A DNA stretch of 9,189 bases from the NCBI GenBank assembly GCA_945877995.1, contig CAMDXD010000144.1, positions 1 to 9,189 of the forward strand, read 5' to 3'. The translations under genes were made by a program, and so were the position numbers. Below are positions 1-6,502 of the stretch, piece after piece. The stretch comes from Bordetella parapertussis (GTDB lineage: Bacteria; Pseudomonadota; Gammaproteobacteria; Burkholderiales; CAIKXV01). How positions within the stretch are numbered: position 1 is the stretch's first letter; every line of letters begins with the position of its first letter. The notes beneath the pieces were generated by a model, which was given only the letters and a program-made list of their open reading frames with translations, was not told where the DNA came from and made no database searches.

Positions 1-1
1 C

Positions 2-463
2 TTCAACGTCGAGCGCATGGGCAACTGTGCCCGCTCGCTGGCCTACGGCCAGCTGGCATTCGAGACTGCCCGCCAGTGGGCGATGAATCGCAAGCAGTTC
101 GGCCGTCCGCTGTGCGAGTTCCAGGGCCTGCAGTGGCAGTTCGCGGAACTGAAGATGCGCCTCGAGGCGGCGCAGCTGCTGCTCTACCGTGCAGCCCTGT
201 CGGGCGGCGAAGCAGGCATCCCGACCCAGATGGATACAGCGATCGCGAAGCACACCTGCAACCAGGTCGGCTTCGACGCCTGCAACTTCGCGATGCAGGT
301 GATGGGCGGCATGGGCTACAGCGACGAGTCGCTGATCGAATACATGTTCCGCAAGACACGCGGCTGGATGATCGCCGGCGGCTCGCTGGAGATCCTGAAA
401 CAGCGCGTTGCCGAGGGCGTGTTCGGCCGCAGCTTCGACCAGCGCCCGCCGCGGGCGGGCTGA
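2..463 (+). CDS. Acyl-CoA dehydrogenase, C-terminal part (5' end outside window)
   Basis: This is the last 153 residues of a flavin-dependent acyl-CoA dehydrogenase, which forms the alpha,beta double bond of an acyl-CoA and passes electrons to electron-transfer flavoprotein. The reading frame is open to the left edge, so the N-terminal and middle domains are missing. Visible family marks are RKQFG (fragment residues 30-34) in the FAD-contacting part of the C-terminal helical domain, QVMGGMGY near residue 100, and AGGSLEI (125-131). In medium-chain enzymes the AGGS position is EGT and its Glu is the catalytic base; here it is Ala125. The fragment opens with FNVER, and Glu4 falls where isovaleryl-CoA and long-chain dehydrogenases carry their alternative base on helix G. 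The enzyme is therefore probably active with that geometry, which is an alignment from memory. The stop lies 5 nt before the acyl-CoA synthetase start, so the two are very likely co-transcribed. Substrate is unknown; branched or long chains are possible. Confidence 0.93.
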   Translation, partial: FNVERMGNCARSLAYGQLAFETARQWAMNRKQFGRPLCEFQGLQWQFAELKMRLEAAQLLLYRAALSGGEAGIPTQMDTAIAKHTCNQVGFDACNFAMQVMGGMGYSDESLIEYMFRKTRGWMIAGGSLEILKQRVAEGVFGRSFDQRPPRAG

Positions 464-468
464 CCGGC

Positions 469-2577
469 ATGGCGATGAGCGAACTCTCGAAGGCACTGTT
501 CCATCCACAGCGCATTGCACTGGTCGGTGCTTCCGGCGACGCCACGAAGAACACCGCGCGCCCGCAGCGCTTCCTGCGCAAGCACGGGTTCACCGGCACC
601 ATCCTGCCGATCAACCCGGGGCGCCCCGAGATCCTCGGAGAACCAGCGTTCGCCTCGCTGGAGGCCGCGGCGGCCTCGCTCGGTGGCGCACCGATCGACC
701 ATGTATTCATCATGACCCCGGCCGCCTCGGTCCTGGAGCTGGTACGCGAATGCGTGCGCCTGAAGGTGCCGGTGGCAACGCTCTACAGCGACGGGTTCGC
801 CGAGCGCGGCGAAGAAGGCCGCGCGCTGCAGGAAGAGATCGTGTCGATCGCGCGCGCCGGAGGGCTGCGGCTGCTCGGGCCCAATGCGCTCGGGGTGATC
901 GACACCCATGCCAACTCGCCGATCACCTGCAACGCGACCTTCGAGGGCGACCTCCTGCTGCGCGGCAACCTCGCGATCATCTCGCAGAGCGGCAGCATGA
1001 TGGGCTCGCTGATGTCCCGCGCACAGGCGCGCGGCTTCGGCTTCTCGCGGCTGGTCTCGGTCGGCAACGAATGCGACATCGGTGTCGGCGAACTGGTCGA
1101 GCTGATGGTCGACGACCCGAACACGGACGCGATCCTGCTGTTCCTGGAGACCCTGCGCGATGCGCCGGCGCTGGCCTCGGCTGCACGCCGCGCATTCGCC
1201 GCGGGCAAGCCGGTGCTCGCCTACAAGCTGGGCCGCTCCGAGATCGGCCGCGAACTCGCCGCATCGCACACCGGGGCGATGACCGGCTCAGACGACACGG
1301 CCGACGCGTTTTTCCGGGCGCATGGCATCGTGCGCGTCGGCACGCTTGAATCACTGCTCGAGACCGCCCAGTTCCTCGGCCGGTTCCCGCCGTCGAAGCA
1401 GCCTCGGACCGGACGGCGCCGGGTTGGCGTAGTGACGACGACCGGCGGTGGCGCGGCGACCGTGGTCGACCAGCTCGGCCTGTACGGCATCGACATCGCA
1501 CCGCCGACCGAAGACGTGATCCGCCAGCTGGCGGAGAAGAAGATCCATGTCGGCCAGTCGCCGATGATCGACCTCACGCTGGCCGGGACGAAGAAAGAGA
1601 TCTACAGCGCGGTGCTCGATGCGCTGCTCGCATCCGACGACTGCGATGCCGTGCTGGCGGTCGTGGGTTCGAGCGCGCAGTTCCATCCGCAGCTCGCGGT
1701 CGAACCGATCGTCGGCGCGAAATCCGGCAAGCCGCTGCTCGTGTTCATCGCGCCCTCCGCCGACACCTCGCTCGACCTGCTGCGTGCCGGCGGCGTACCG
1801 GCGTTCCGCACGCCCGAGAGTTGCGCCGACGCGATCCGCTGCTACTTCGACTGGCAGCCGCCGGTGGCGCGCGACCTGGCGGCACCGGCGAGCCTAGGCG
1901 CGGTCGCCAGGCTGGTCGCAGCCGCCGGCGGCGCACCGCTGAACGAGCTCGATGCCGCGGCCGTGTTCTCCGCGCTGGGCATCCCGGCCGCGCCCTCCCA
2001 GGTACTGAAGGCGGCCGACCAGGCCTCGTCGATCCCGTATCCGGTCGTGGCCAAGGTACTGTCGCGCGACGTGCTGCACAAGACCGACGCTGGCGGCGTC
2101 GTGCTCGGGATTGCGCACGCCGCGGCCCTGCGGGATGCCTGTGGACGCATCCTCGACAGCGTCCGCGCGCGGCATCCGCAGGCGCGCATCGACGGCATAC
2201 TGGTGCAGAAGATGGAACGCGGGCTGGCCGAGGTGATCCTGGGCTACCGCAACGACCCACAGGTCGGGCCGGTGGTGATCGTCGGCGCGGGCGGCACGCT
2301 GGCCGAGATCTACAAGGACTACGCGATCCGCAGTGCGCCCGTGGACCTCCCCGAGGCGCACCGCATGATTTCCGAGGTAAAGGCGTTTGCGCTGGTGCGC
2401 GGCTACCGAGGCCTTCCGCCCGGCGATGTCGATGCGCTGGCGGAAGCGGTCGTCGCGTTTTCCATGCTCGCGCTGCTGCCCGGGGCGACCGTCGTCGAAG
2501 CAGAGATCAATCCGCTGCTGGTGAAGCTGGCGGGTGACGGCGTGGTGGCGGTGGATGGCCTGCTGGTCACGCGCTGA
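469..2577 (+). CDS. ADP-forming (NDP-forming) acyl-CoA synthetase, fused alpha-beta type
   Basis: A 702-residue protein of the acetate-CoA ligase (ADP-forming) family, which interconverts acyl-CoA + ADP + Pi and acid + CoA + ATP through a phosphohistidine. Its length is normal for the fused form. Domain order: CoA-binding Rossmann domain (VGAS at 19-22), succinyl-CoA-ligase-like domains, then an ATP-grasp domain from about residue 480. The phosphorylated His of the family lies in SHTGA (265-270 region, His267). The ATP-grasp part has HKTDAGGV with His537, at the position of the beta-subunit His implicated in phosphoryl transfer, GGTLAE, and EINPL near Glu679 for metal and nucleotide binding. 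I chose the ATG at 469; a second in-frame ATG at 475 is possible, and neither has a strong Shine-Dalgarno. The frame is open further upstream, but that part only shadows the dehydrogenase gene. Pairing with the dehydrogenase suggests activation of, or energy recovery from, a carboxylic acid; substrate unknown. Confidence 0.93.
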   Translation: MAMSELSKALFHPQRIALVGASGDATKNTARPQRFLRKHGFTGTILPINPGRPEILGEPAFASLEAAAASLGGAPIDHVFIMTPAASVLELVRECVRLKVPVATLYSDGFAERGEEGRALQEEIVSIARAGGLRLLGPNALGVIDTHANSPITCNATFEGDLLLRGNLAIISQSGSMMGSLMSRAQARGFGFSRLVSVGNECDIGVGELVELMVDDPNTDAILLFLETLRDAPALASAARRAFAAGKPVLAYKLGRSEIGRELAASHTGAMTGSDDTADAFFRAHGIVRVGTLESLLETAQFLGRFPPSKQPRTGRRRVGVVTTTGGGAATVVDQLGLYGIDIAPPTEDVIRQLAEKKIHVGQSPMIDLTLAGTKKEIYSAVLDALLASDDCDAVLAVVGSSAQFHPQLAVEPIVGAKSGKPLLVFIAPSADTSLDLLRAGGVPAFRTPESCADAIRCYFDWQPPVARDLAAPASLGAVARLVAAAGGAPLNELDAAAVFSALGIPAAPSQVLKAADQASSIPYPVVAKVLSRDVLHKTDAGGVVLGIAHAAALRDACGRILDSVRARHPQARIDGILVQKMERGLAEVILGYRNDPQVGPVVIVGAGGTLAEIYKDYAIRSAPVDLPEAHRMISEVKAFALVRGYRGLPPGDVDALAEAVVAFSMLALLPGATVVEAEINPLLVKLAGDGVVAVDGLLVTR

Positions 2578-2702
2578 GCGCGCTGCCCTTCTTCCAGAGG
2601 CTCCCCCGGGCAAACAGGGCTGCCCGCCCACCGGCAGGCAAGGATTTTGCTACCCTACGCGGCTGGAATTCGCATGGCGTGGAAGATGGGGCAATCTGAC
2701 AA

Positions 2703-3785
2703 ATGGCGGTGATACTCGATCGAGGTCCGGACGAAGTCCAGGGCTGGCTTGACGACCTGCGCACGCGCCTGCAGAACCCTGTCGTCTACGGGGTGTTGCC
2801 CCCTTTCGCTGCGGTACTGGTCGACCGCCCGGCTACCGAGTTCATCTCGCTGCTGACCCGGCGGCAGGCGCCCCGGGACGACGCCGAGCTTTTCGCGATG
2901 TTCTCACTGGCACGTGCCGGCATTCACCTGTCGCATGTCGTGGCCTCGCCGTGGTACTTCGCGTTCACCCGGGATGTAGGTCGCCGCGCGCGCTGGGCAG
3001 CCCGCTTTCAGGCCTCGCGCCGGCCGCTCGCCAGCGGCGAAGAGCTTCGCGCGCGGAACGATTTCGCCATGCTGGCAGGTACCCTGTTCGACACGACGGA
3101 AGCGTTCAGCGTCCACGAAATCCTCGAGACCCATGCGATCGTCGAGGGCCTGCGCTCGTCGATGGCCCGTCCGAGCGCGGTCGCGCTCTATCACCTGGCG
3201 CTCGAGTTGTATCGCGAGCGGCCTTCGAGCCTGCGGCTGCTGTCTCACCTGGCCGGACTGTTCAACATCGAGCTGGCGGTGGCGCTGGTACCGCGCCTGT
3301 GCGTGGCCGCGCTGCGTTTCCCGTTTCCGGCGATCGCCCTCGGTGACCTGATCGCATCGCTTGAACAGAACCGGCGCAAGGTAGACCAACTGGTCGAGAT
3401 GACGGCCCAACGCTTCTTCGCAACGTGCAGGCTCGATGCCGTCGCGGCAGTACGCTCGTCGCGCGAGCACGCTGCCGGCGGGCCTTTCGTGGAGTCCGAT
3501 GCATGGGCCGAGTCGATACGGACCTACTTCGACCGCTACGAACTGCTGGACGGCACGGAGGCACGCCTGCAAGCTGCGATGCATCCGATGCAGGGCGCGC
3601 TGCACCTGGCAGCAGCCGACAGCCCAGCGCTGTTCCAGCCCTCATGGCTACTGTTCCCCGACGGCCGGGTCGGTGACCTTCGGCCGCAGCCCGGCACGTT
3701 CACGGACTTTGCTCGCTGGGTGGCGGACGCGCTCGGGCTGCTGGAAGGAATCGCCTGGCTGAGCGAGCCACAGCCCGCCCACTGA
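2703..3785 (+). CDS. Hypothetical protein of 360 residues, family not recognised
   Basis: I do not recognise this protein. It is predicted soluble: no signal peptide and no convincing membrane segment, although residues 191-216 are fairly hydrophobic (with two arginines). It looks largely alpha-helical and rich in Ala, Leu and Arg. A cluster HEILETHAIVEG (138-149) places His138, Glu139, Glu142, His144 and Glu148 on one helix, which could be a metal site or just a charged helix. Another His-containing segment is GIHLSH (73-78). The C-terminal third is rich in Trp and Phe. The ATG at 2703 is preceded by a weak GGGG at 2688-2691, 11 nt away. The 125-nt upstream gap contains a short, locally more AT-rich stretch (2641-2675) that could hold a promoter, but no good -35/-10 pair is visible. 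Codon use resembles the neighbours, and the long intact frame argues for a real gene. It follows the acyl-CoA synthetase and precedes trxC, which does not reveal a function. Confidence 0.82.
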   Translation: MAVILDRGPDEVQGWLDDLRTRLQNPVVYGVLPPFAAVLVDRPATEFISLLTRRQAPRDDAELFAMFSLARAGIHLSHVVASPWYFAFTRDVGRRARWAARFQASRRPLASGEELRARNDFAMLAGTLFDTTEAFSVHEILETHAIVEGLRSSMARPSAVALYHLALELYRERPSSLRLLSHLAGLFNIELAVALVPRLCVAALRFPFPAIALGDLIASLEQNRRKVDQLVEMTAQRFFATCRLDAVAAVRSSREHAAGGPFVESDAWAESIRTYFDRYELLDGTEARLQAAMHPMQGALHLAAADSPALFQPSWLLFPDGRVGDLRPQPGTFTDFARWVADALGLLEGIAWLSEPQPAH

Positions 3786-3799
3786 GCGGGGCCGCTCAG
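3782..3799 (+). other. Perfect stem-loop spanning the stop codon of the 360-residue gene
   Basis: CTGAGCGG (3782-3789) and CCGCTCAG (3792-3799) are exact reverse complements separated by GG. As RNA this folds to a 7-bp GC-rich stem with a GGGC tetraloop. The TGA stop (3783-3785) is inside the left arm. There is no T-tract after it, so it is not a standard intrinsic terminator. It could protect the 3' end, weakly attenuate read-through into trxC, or be chance in GC-rich DNA. Confidence 0.45.
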
Positions 3800-3828
3800 C
3801 CATTGCCGCGCAGCGATCGCGCGCGGCC

Positions 3829-3849
3829 TCGACGTTCATTGAATGTCGA
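3829..3849. promoter_or_regulatory. Imperfect 21-bp inverted repeat upstream of trxC (possible operator)
   Basis: The arms TCGAC-G-TTCA and TGAA-T-GTCGA are symmetric around T3839, with a single asymmetric pair (G3834 opposite T3844, a G-U wobble in RNA). The centre is more AT-rich than its surroundings, as in many dimeric-regulator sites. It ends 19 nt before the trxC ATG and 9 nt before its Shine-Dalgarno, so a bound regulator or RNA hairpin there could control trxC. No recognisable regulator motif (an OxyR site, for example) is identified. Confidence 0.35.
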
Positions 3850-3858
3850 CACCGCGCC

Positions 3859-3862
3859 GGAG
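3859..3862 (+). promoter_or_regulatory. Ribosome binding site of trxC
   Basis: GGAG lies 6 nt before the ATG at 3869. It decides the start: the frame is open back to an ATG at 3803, but that one has no Shine-Dalgarno and would add an Arg-rich tail unlike known thioredoxin 2 proteins. Confidence 0.7.
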
Positions 3863-3868
3863 CCTCCG

Positions 3869-4315
3869 ATGAACGATCCGCTGCACCTCTGCTGTCCGCA
3901 CTGCCAGGCGGTGAACCGCGTCCCTGCGGCGAAGCTCGGGCAGCAGCCGCGCTGCGGCCAGTGCCACCAGCCACTGTTCACCGGCAAGCCAGTCGCGCTG
4001 AACAGCCACGGCTTCGAACGCCAGCTGGCGCGCAGCGACATCCCGCTGCTGGTGGACTTCTGGGCCCCCTGGTGCGGACCCTGCAGGACGATGGCCCCGC
4101 AGTTCGAACAGGCGGCATCGCGGCTGGAACCAGGCATGCGGCTGGGCAAGGTCGATACCGAGGCAGAACCGGCACTCGGCAACCGGTTCGCGATCCGCAG
4201 CATACCGACACTGGTCCTGTTCAACGGCGGACGCGAGGTCGCGCGGCAGCCCGGGGCAATGGGCATGCAGGACATCCTGCGCTGGGTCGAAGCCCGGCGT
4301 CCGCGTCCCGGCTGA
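3869..4315 (+). CDS. trxC: Thioredoxin 2 (TrxC) with N-terminal zinc ribbon
   Basis: A 148-residue cytoplasmic thiol-disulfide oxidoreductase that reduces protein disulfides and is normally recycled by thioredoxin reductase. Two CxxC pairs form the N-terminal zinc ribbon typical of thioredoxin 2: Cys9/Cys12 and Cys29/Cys32, with an additional Cys8. The thioredoxin fold follows, with the active site WCGPC at 68-72 (Cys69, Cys72) preceded by VDFWAP, and the cis-proline in SIPT (Pro113). Length is close to the roughly 140 residues of E. coli TrxC. Zinc-ribbon thioredoxins are associated with oxidative stress in other bacteria; here the inverted repeat at 3829-3849 may be a control site, but that is inference. 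There is no Cys-Pro or membrane anchor that would suggest a periplasmic relative. It converges with the amidase gene, whose stop is 14 nt away, leaving no room for a separate terminator. Confidence 0.95.
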   Translation: MNDPLHLCCPHCQAVNRVPAAKLGQQPRCGQCHQPLFTGKPVALNSHGFERQLARSDIPLLVDFWAPWCGPCRTMAPQFEQAASRLEPGMRLGKVDTEAEPALGNRFAIRSIPTLVLFNGGREVARQPGAMGMQDILRWVEARRPRPG

Positions 4316-4329
4316 GCGTTCCACGGCTG

Positions 4330-5709
4330 TCACGCAGCTGGTGGCAGACCCCGGAACCCGAACTGTGACTCGCACCATGCGGCAACCGCGAGCACGCCTG
4401 CGTCGCCGCGCTCGGCGCCGACCAGCTGCAGCCCGAGCGGCAACCCTGCAGGGCCGAAGCCTGTCGGTATGGTGATGGCCGGCGTGCCGAGCAGCGTCCA
4501 GATCGAACAGAACACCGGGTCGCCGCTGGTCTGGATGCCGTCGGGCGCTTCGCCGATCGCCGGCGGCGTCAGCACGGCATCGAATCCGCACACGAAGCGT
4601 GCAAACGCCTCACGCAGCCGGTCGCGTGCGCCCAGCGCGTCCTGATACTCCGCTGCGCCGATCGCAGCGGCCTGGTCGAGGTATGAGTTCAGCCAGTCGC
4701 TGATCAGGCCGCGATGCCGCGCCTGCACCGCCTCGAAATAGCGCGCTGCCTCGCGGCCCATGATCACGCGGTGGACATCGTGCGCGTGCTCGAAGCCGGC
4801 CGGGAGATCCGGGCATTCGACCTGTGCGCCCGCGCCCGACAGCACCGACTGCGCGCGTTCGAACGACGACTGCATCGCCGCCGAGGCACGCGCCCACACC
4901 GGGCTGCGGACGGCTGCCAGGCGTGGACCACCGGCGCCAGCCTCGCCCCGGACGGTGCTGCGCAGCCCCTCGGCATCGAGGCCGAAGCCCGGTTCGGCCA
5001 GCGCCTGGGCGATACGGGCGACGCCGCCGACCGATCGCGCGTAGCAACCCGCCTGGTCGAGCGTCGGCGCATAGCTCAGCACCCCCTGCACCGGCAACGC
5101 GCCGTAGCTCGGCTTGAAGCCGACGATGCCGCAGAACGCCGCGGGCCGGATCACCGAGCCGTTGGTCTGTGTCGCCAGGGCCGCCGGGATGCAGCCCGCA
5201 GCGATGGCCGCGGCAGATCCGCTGGACGACCCGCCCGGCGTATGCGCGGTATGCCACGGATTACGCGTCTCGCGCGGGTGCATGAAGGCAAACTCGGTGG
5301 TGACCGTCTTGCCGAACACGAACCCGCCGGCCGCCTGCAGCCGCGCGACCAGCGGCGCGTCGGCCCCGGCGACGGATCCATCGTGGATCGGCGAACCCAT
5401 GCCGGTCACCAGGCCGCGCACGTCGATGATGTCCTTCACGCCGAACGGCACGCCGGCAAGCAGCCCGGAAGGCGCGCCGGCGCCCGCAGCGCCGACAGCC
5501 TCCGCGCGCGCGTGGATCATGGCCGGGTCGATCGCCTTGAACGCGTGGATGCGCGGCTCGACCGCCAGCGCCTGCTCGATGCAGGCCCGGGCGTACTCGA
5601 CCAGGCACAGGCGGCCGGCGGTGATCGTCTCGACCAGCGCCGGCAAAGGCATGCGCAGCGGCGAACCGTCTGGAGGGCCGGCGACCCGCGACGACGCGTC
5701 CAAGGTCAA
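4330..5709 (-). CDS. Amidase signature family hydrolase
   Basis: A 459-residue serine hydrolase of the amidase signature family, which cleaves carboxamides to acid and ammonia or amine. The Ser-cisSer-Lys triad is visible: Lys92 in GVKDIID, Ser161 in the PGGSSSGSAAA loop, and Ser185 in QTNGSVIRPAAFCG. The 24-residue spacing between the two serines matches fatty acid amide hydrolase. The usual T-D-T-G-G-S before the nucleophile is T-Q-T-N-G-S here, a variant that keeps the Ser. No gatB or gatC is next to it, so a catabolic amidase is more likely than the tRNA amidotransferase subunit GatA. The assigned start is a TTG (5709-5707) that overlaps the preceding stop as TTGA. A second TTG at 5703 is equally possible, whereas the ATG at 5652 would begin right at the first conserved helix and has no Shine-Dalgarno. 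It is the last gene of the leftward operon; substrate unknown. Confidence 0.92.
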   Translation of the reverse strand: MTLDASSRVAGPPDGSPLRMPLPALVETITAGRLCLVEYARACIEQALAVEPRIHAFKAIDPAMIHARAEAVGAAGAGAPSGLLAGVPFGVKDIIDVRGLVTGMGSPIHDGSVAGADAPLVARLQAAGGFVFGKTVTTEFAFMHPRETRNPWHTAHTPGGSSSGSAAAIAAGCIPAALATQTNGSVIRPAAFCGIVGFKPSYGALPVQGVLSYAPTLDQAGCYARSVGGVARIAQALAEPGFGLDAEGLRSTVRGEAGAGGPRLAAVRSPVWARASAAMQSSFERAQSVLSGAGAQVECPDLPAGFEHAHDVHRVIMGREAARYFEAVQARHRGLISDWLNSYLDQAAAIGAAEYQDALGARDRLREAFARFVCGFDAVLTPPAIGEAPDGIQTSGDPVFCSIWTLLGTPAITIPTGFGPAGLPLGLQLVGAERGDAGVLAVAAWCESQFGFRGLPPAA

Positions 5710-6497
5710 CGTCCGTTGAACTGCGCAGGGCGCTTCTCGAGGAAGGCCAGCACGCCTTCGGCGTAGTCCTCGGTGAAGCCGAGTTCACGCTGCCCATCGG
5801 CCTCCTGCTGCAGGATCTCCTCGAGGGAGGTCTCGATACCGGCCTTGATCGTCGCCGAGATGCGGCGATAGGAGCGTGTCGGACCGGATGCCAGCCGCTG
5901 CGCGATCGCCAGCGACTCGCTCGGCAGCGCCGCGTCATCGACCACCTTCCAGACCATTCCCCAGGCCTGCGCCTGCTCCGCGCCGATCTTCTCGCCGAGC
6001 AGCGCACAGGCATTCGCGCGGGCAGGTCCGATCAGGCGCGGCAGGAAGAAGCTCACGCCGCAGTCGGGCATCAGGCCGATGCGGCTGAACGCGAGCACGA
6101 AGCTCGCGCCTTTCGCGGCGACCACGATGTCGCAGGCGAGCGCGAGGCCGACGCCCATGCCCGCCGCCACGCCGTTGACCGCGCACACCACCGGGATCTG
6201 CGAATGGTAGAGCCGGGAGAACAGCGGATTCTTCGCCTCGAGCGACGCCCCGAGGTCGTGCTTCTGCCCGTCCGGCAGCGGCTTGCGGTCCGTGAGGTCG
6301 ACACCCGAGCAGAAACCGCGTCCGGTCGCGCCCAGCAGCAGCACGCGGGCACCGCTGTCCGGCGCATCGATGCGATCGAACGCATCGAACAGTTCGTCCT
6401 GCATGCGCACGTTGAACGCGTTCAGCCGGTCGGGCCGGTTCAGCGTGATACAGGCGATGCCTGCGTCGATCGAGAAGGTGATGGTCTGGTAGTCCAA
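5706..6497 (-). CDS. Enoyl-CoA hydratase/isomerase family protein, PaaG-like
   Basis: A 263-residue crotonase-fold enzyme acting on acyl-CoA thioesters. The oxyanion-hole segments are FCSGVDL (62-68) and VNGVAAGMG (107-115). Where hydratases carry catalytic Glu residues it has FVLAFSRIGLMPDCG with Asp145, as I recall for PaaG, the ring-1,2-epoxyphenylacetyl-CoA isomerase of phenylacetate breakdown. The C-terminus (EGVLAFLEKRPAQFNGR) and the length are also PaaG-like. No other paa gene is in the window, so the symbol is withheld; a general delta3-delta2-enoyl-CoA isomerase or hydratase is possible. Start choice: the frame also has a GTG at 6506 that overlaps the previous stop, but it sits on the Shine-Dalgarno itself. 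The TTG at 6497 lies 8 nt after AAGGAG and gives the usual N-terminus MDYQTITF. It shares 4 nt with the amidase gene downstream. Confidence 0.92.
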   Translation of the reverse strand: MDYQTITFSIDAGIACITLNRPDRLNAFNVRMQDELFDAFDRIDAPDSGARVLLLGATGRGFCSGVDLTDRKPLPDGQKHDLGASLEAKNPLFSRLYHSQIPVVCAVNGVAAGMGVGLALACDIVVAAKGASFVLAFSRIGLMPDCGVSFFLPRLIGPARANACALLGEKIGAEQAQAWGMVWKVVDDAALPSESLAIAQRLASGPTRSYRRISATIKAGIETSLEEILQQEADGQRELGFTEDYAEGVLAFLEKRPAQFNGR

Positions 6498-6502
6498 TGC
6501 AT

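Noticed and set aside
76..468. Upstream extension of the acyl-CoA synthetase frame to an ATG at 76
   Set aside because: The extension overlaps the acyl-CoA dehydrogenase coding sequence, is Arg-rich and resembles no CoA-ligase N-terminus; the domain begins right after the ATG at 469.
2619..2638. Short stem CTGCC/GGCAG (8-nt loop) after the acyl-CoA synthetase as a terminator
   Set aside because: Only 5 bp and no T-tract directly after it; such stems are common by chance at this GC content.
2674..2692. Possible sigma-54 (-24/-12) promoter before the 360-residue gene
   Set aside because: The GG and GC elements do not have the required 10-nt spacing and the TTGC half is absent.
2574..4318. All three complete rightward genes end with CTGAGCG around the stop codon
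   Set aside because: The shared bases (2574-2580, 3782-3788, 4312-4318) are short and GC-biased, were found after the fact, and are absent from the leftward genes; most likely coincidence.
4330..5709. Amidase as GatA of the tRNA amidotransferase
   Set aside because: The family match is general, no gatB or gatC lies nearby, and the neighbours are acyl-CoA and flavin enzymes.
4714..5766. Long plus-strand open frame opposite the amidase gene
   Set aside because: An Arg/His/Ala-rich shadow typical of antisense frames in GC-rich DNA, with no domain. The amidase on the other strand has an intact triad and motifs.
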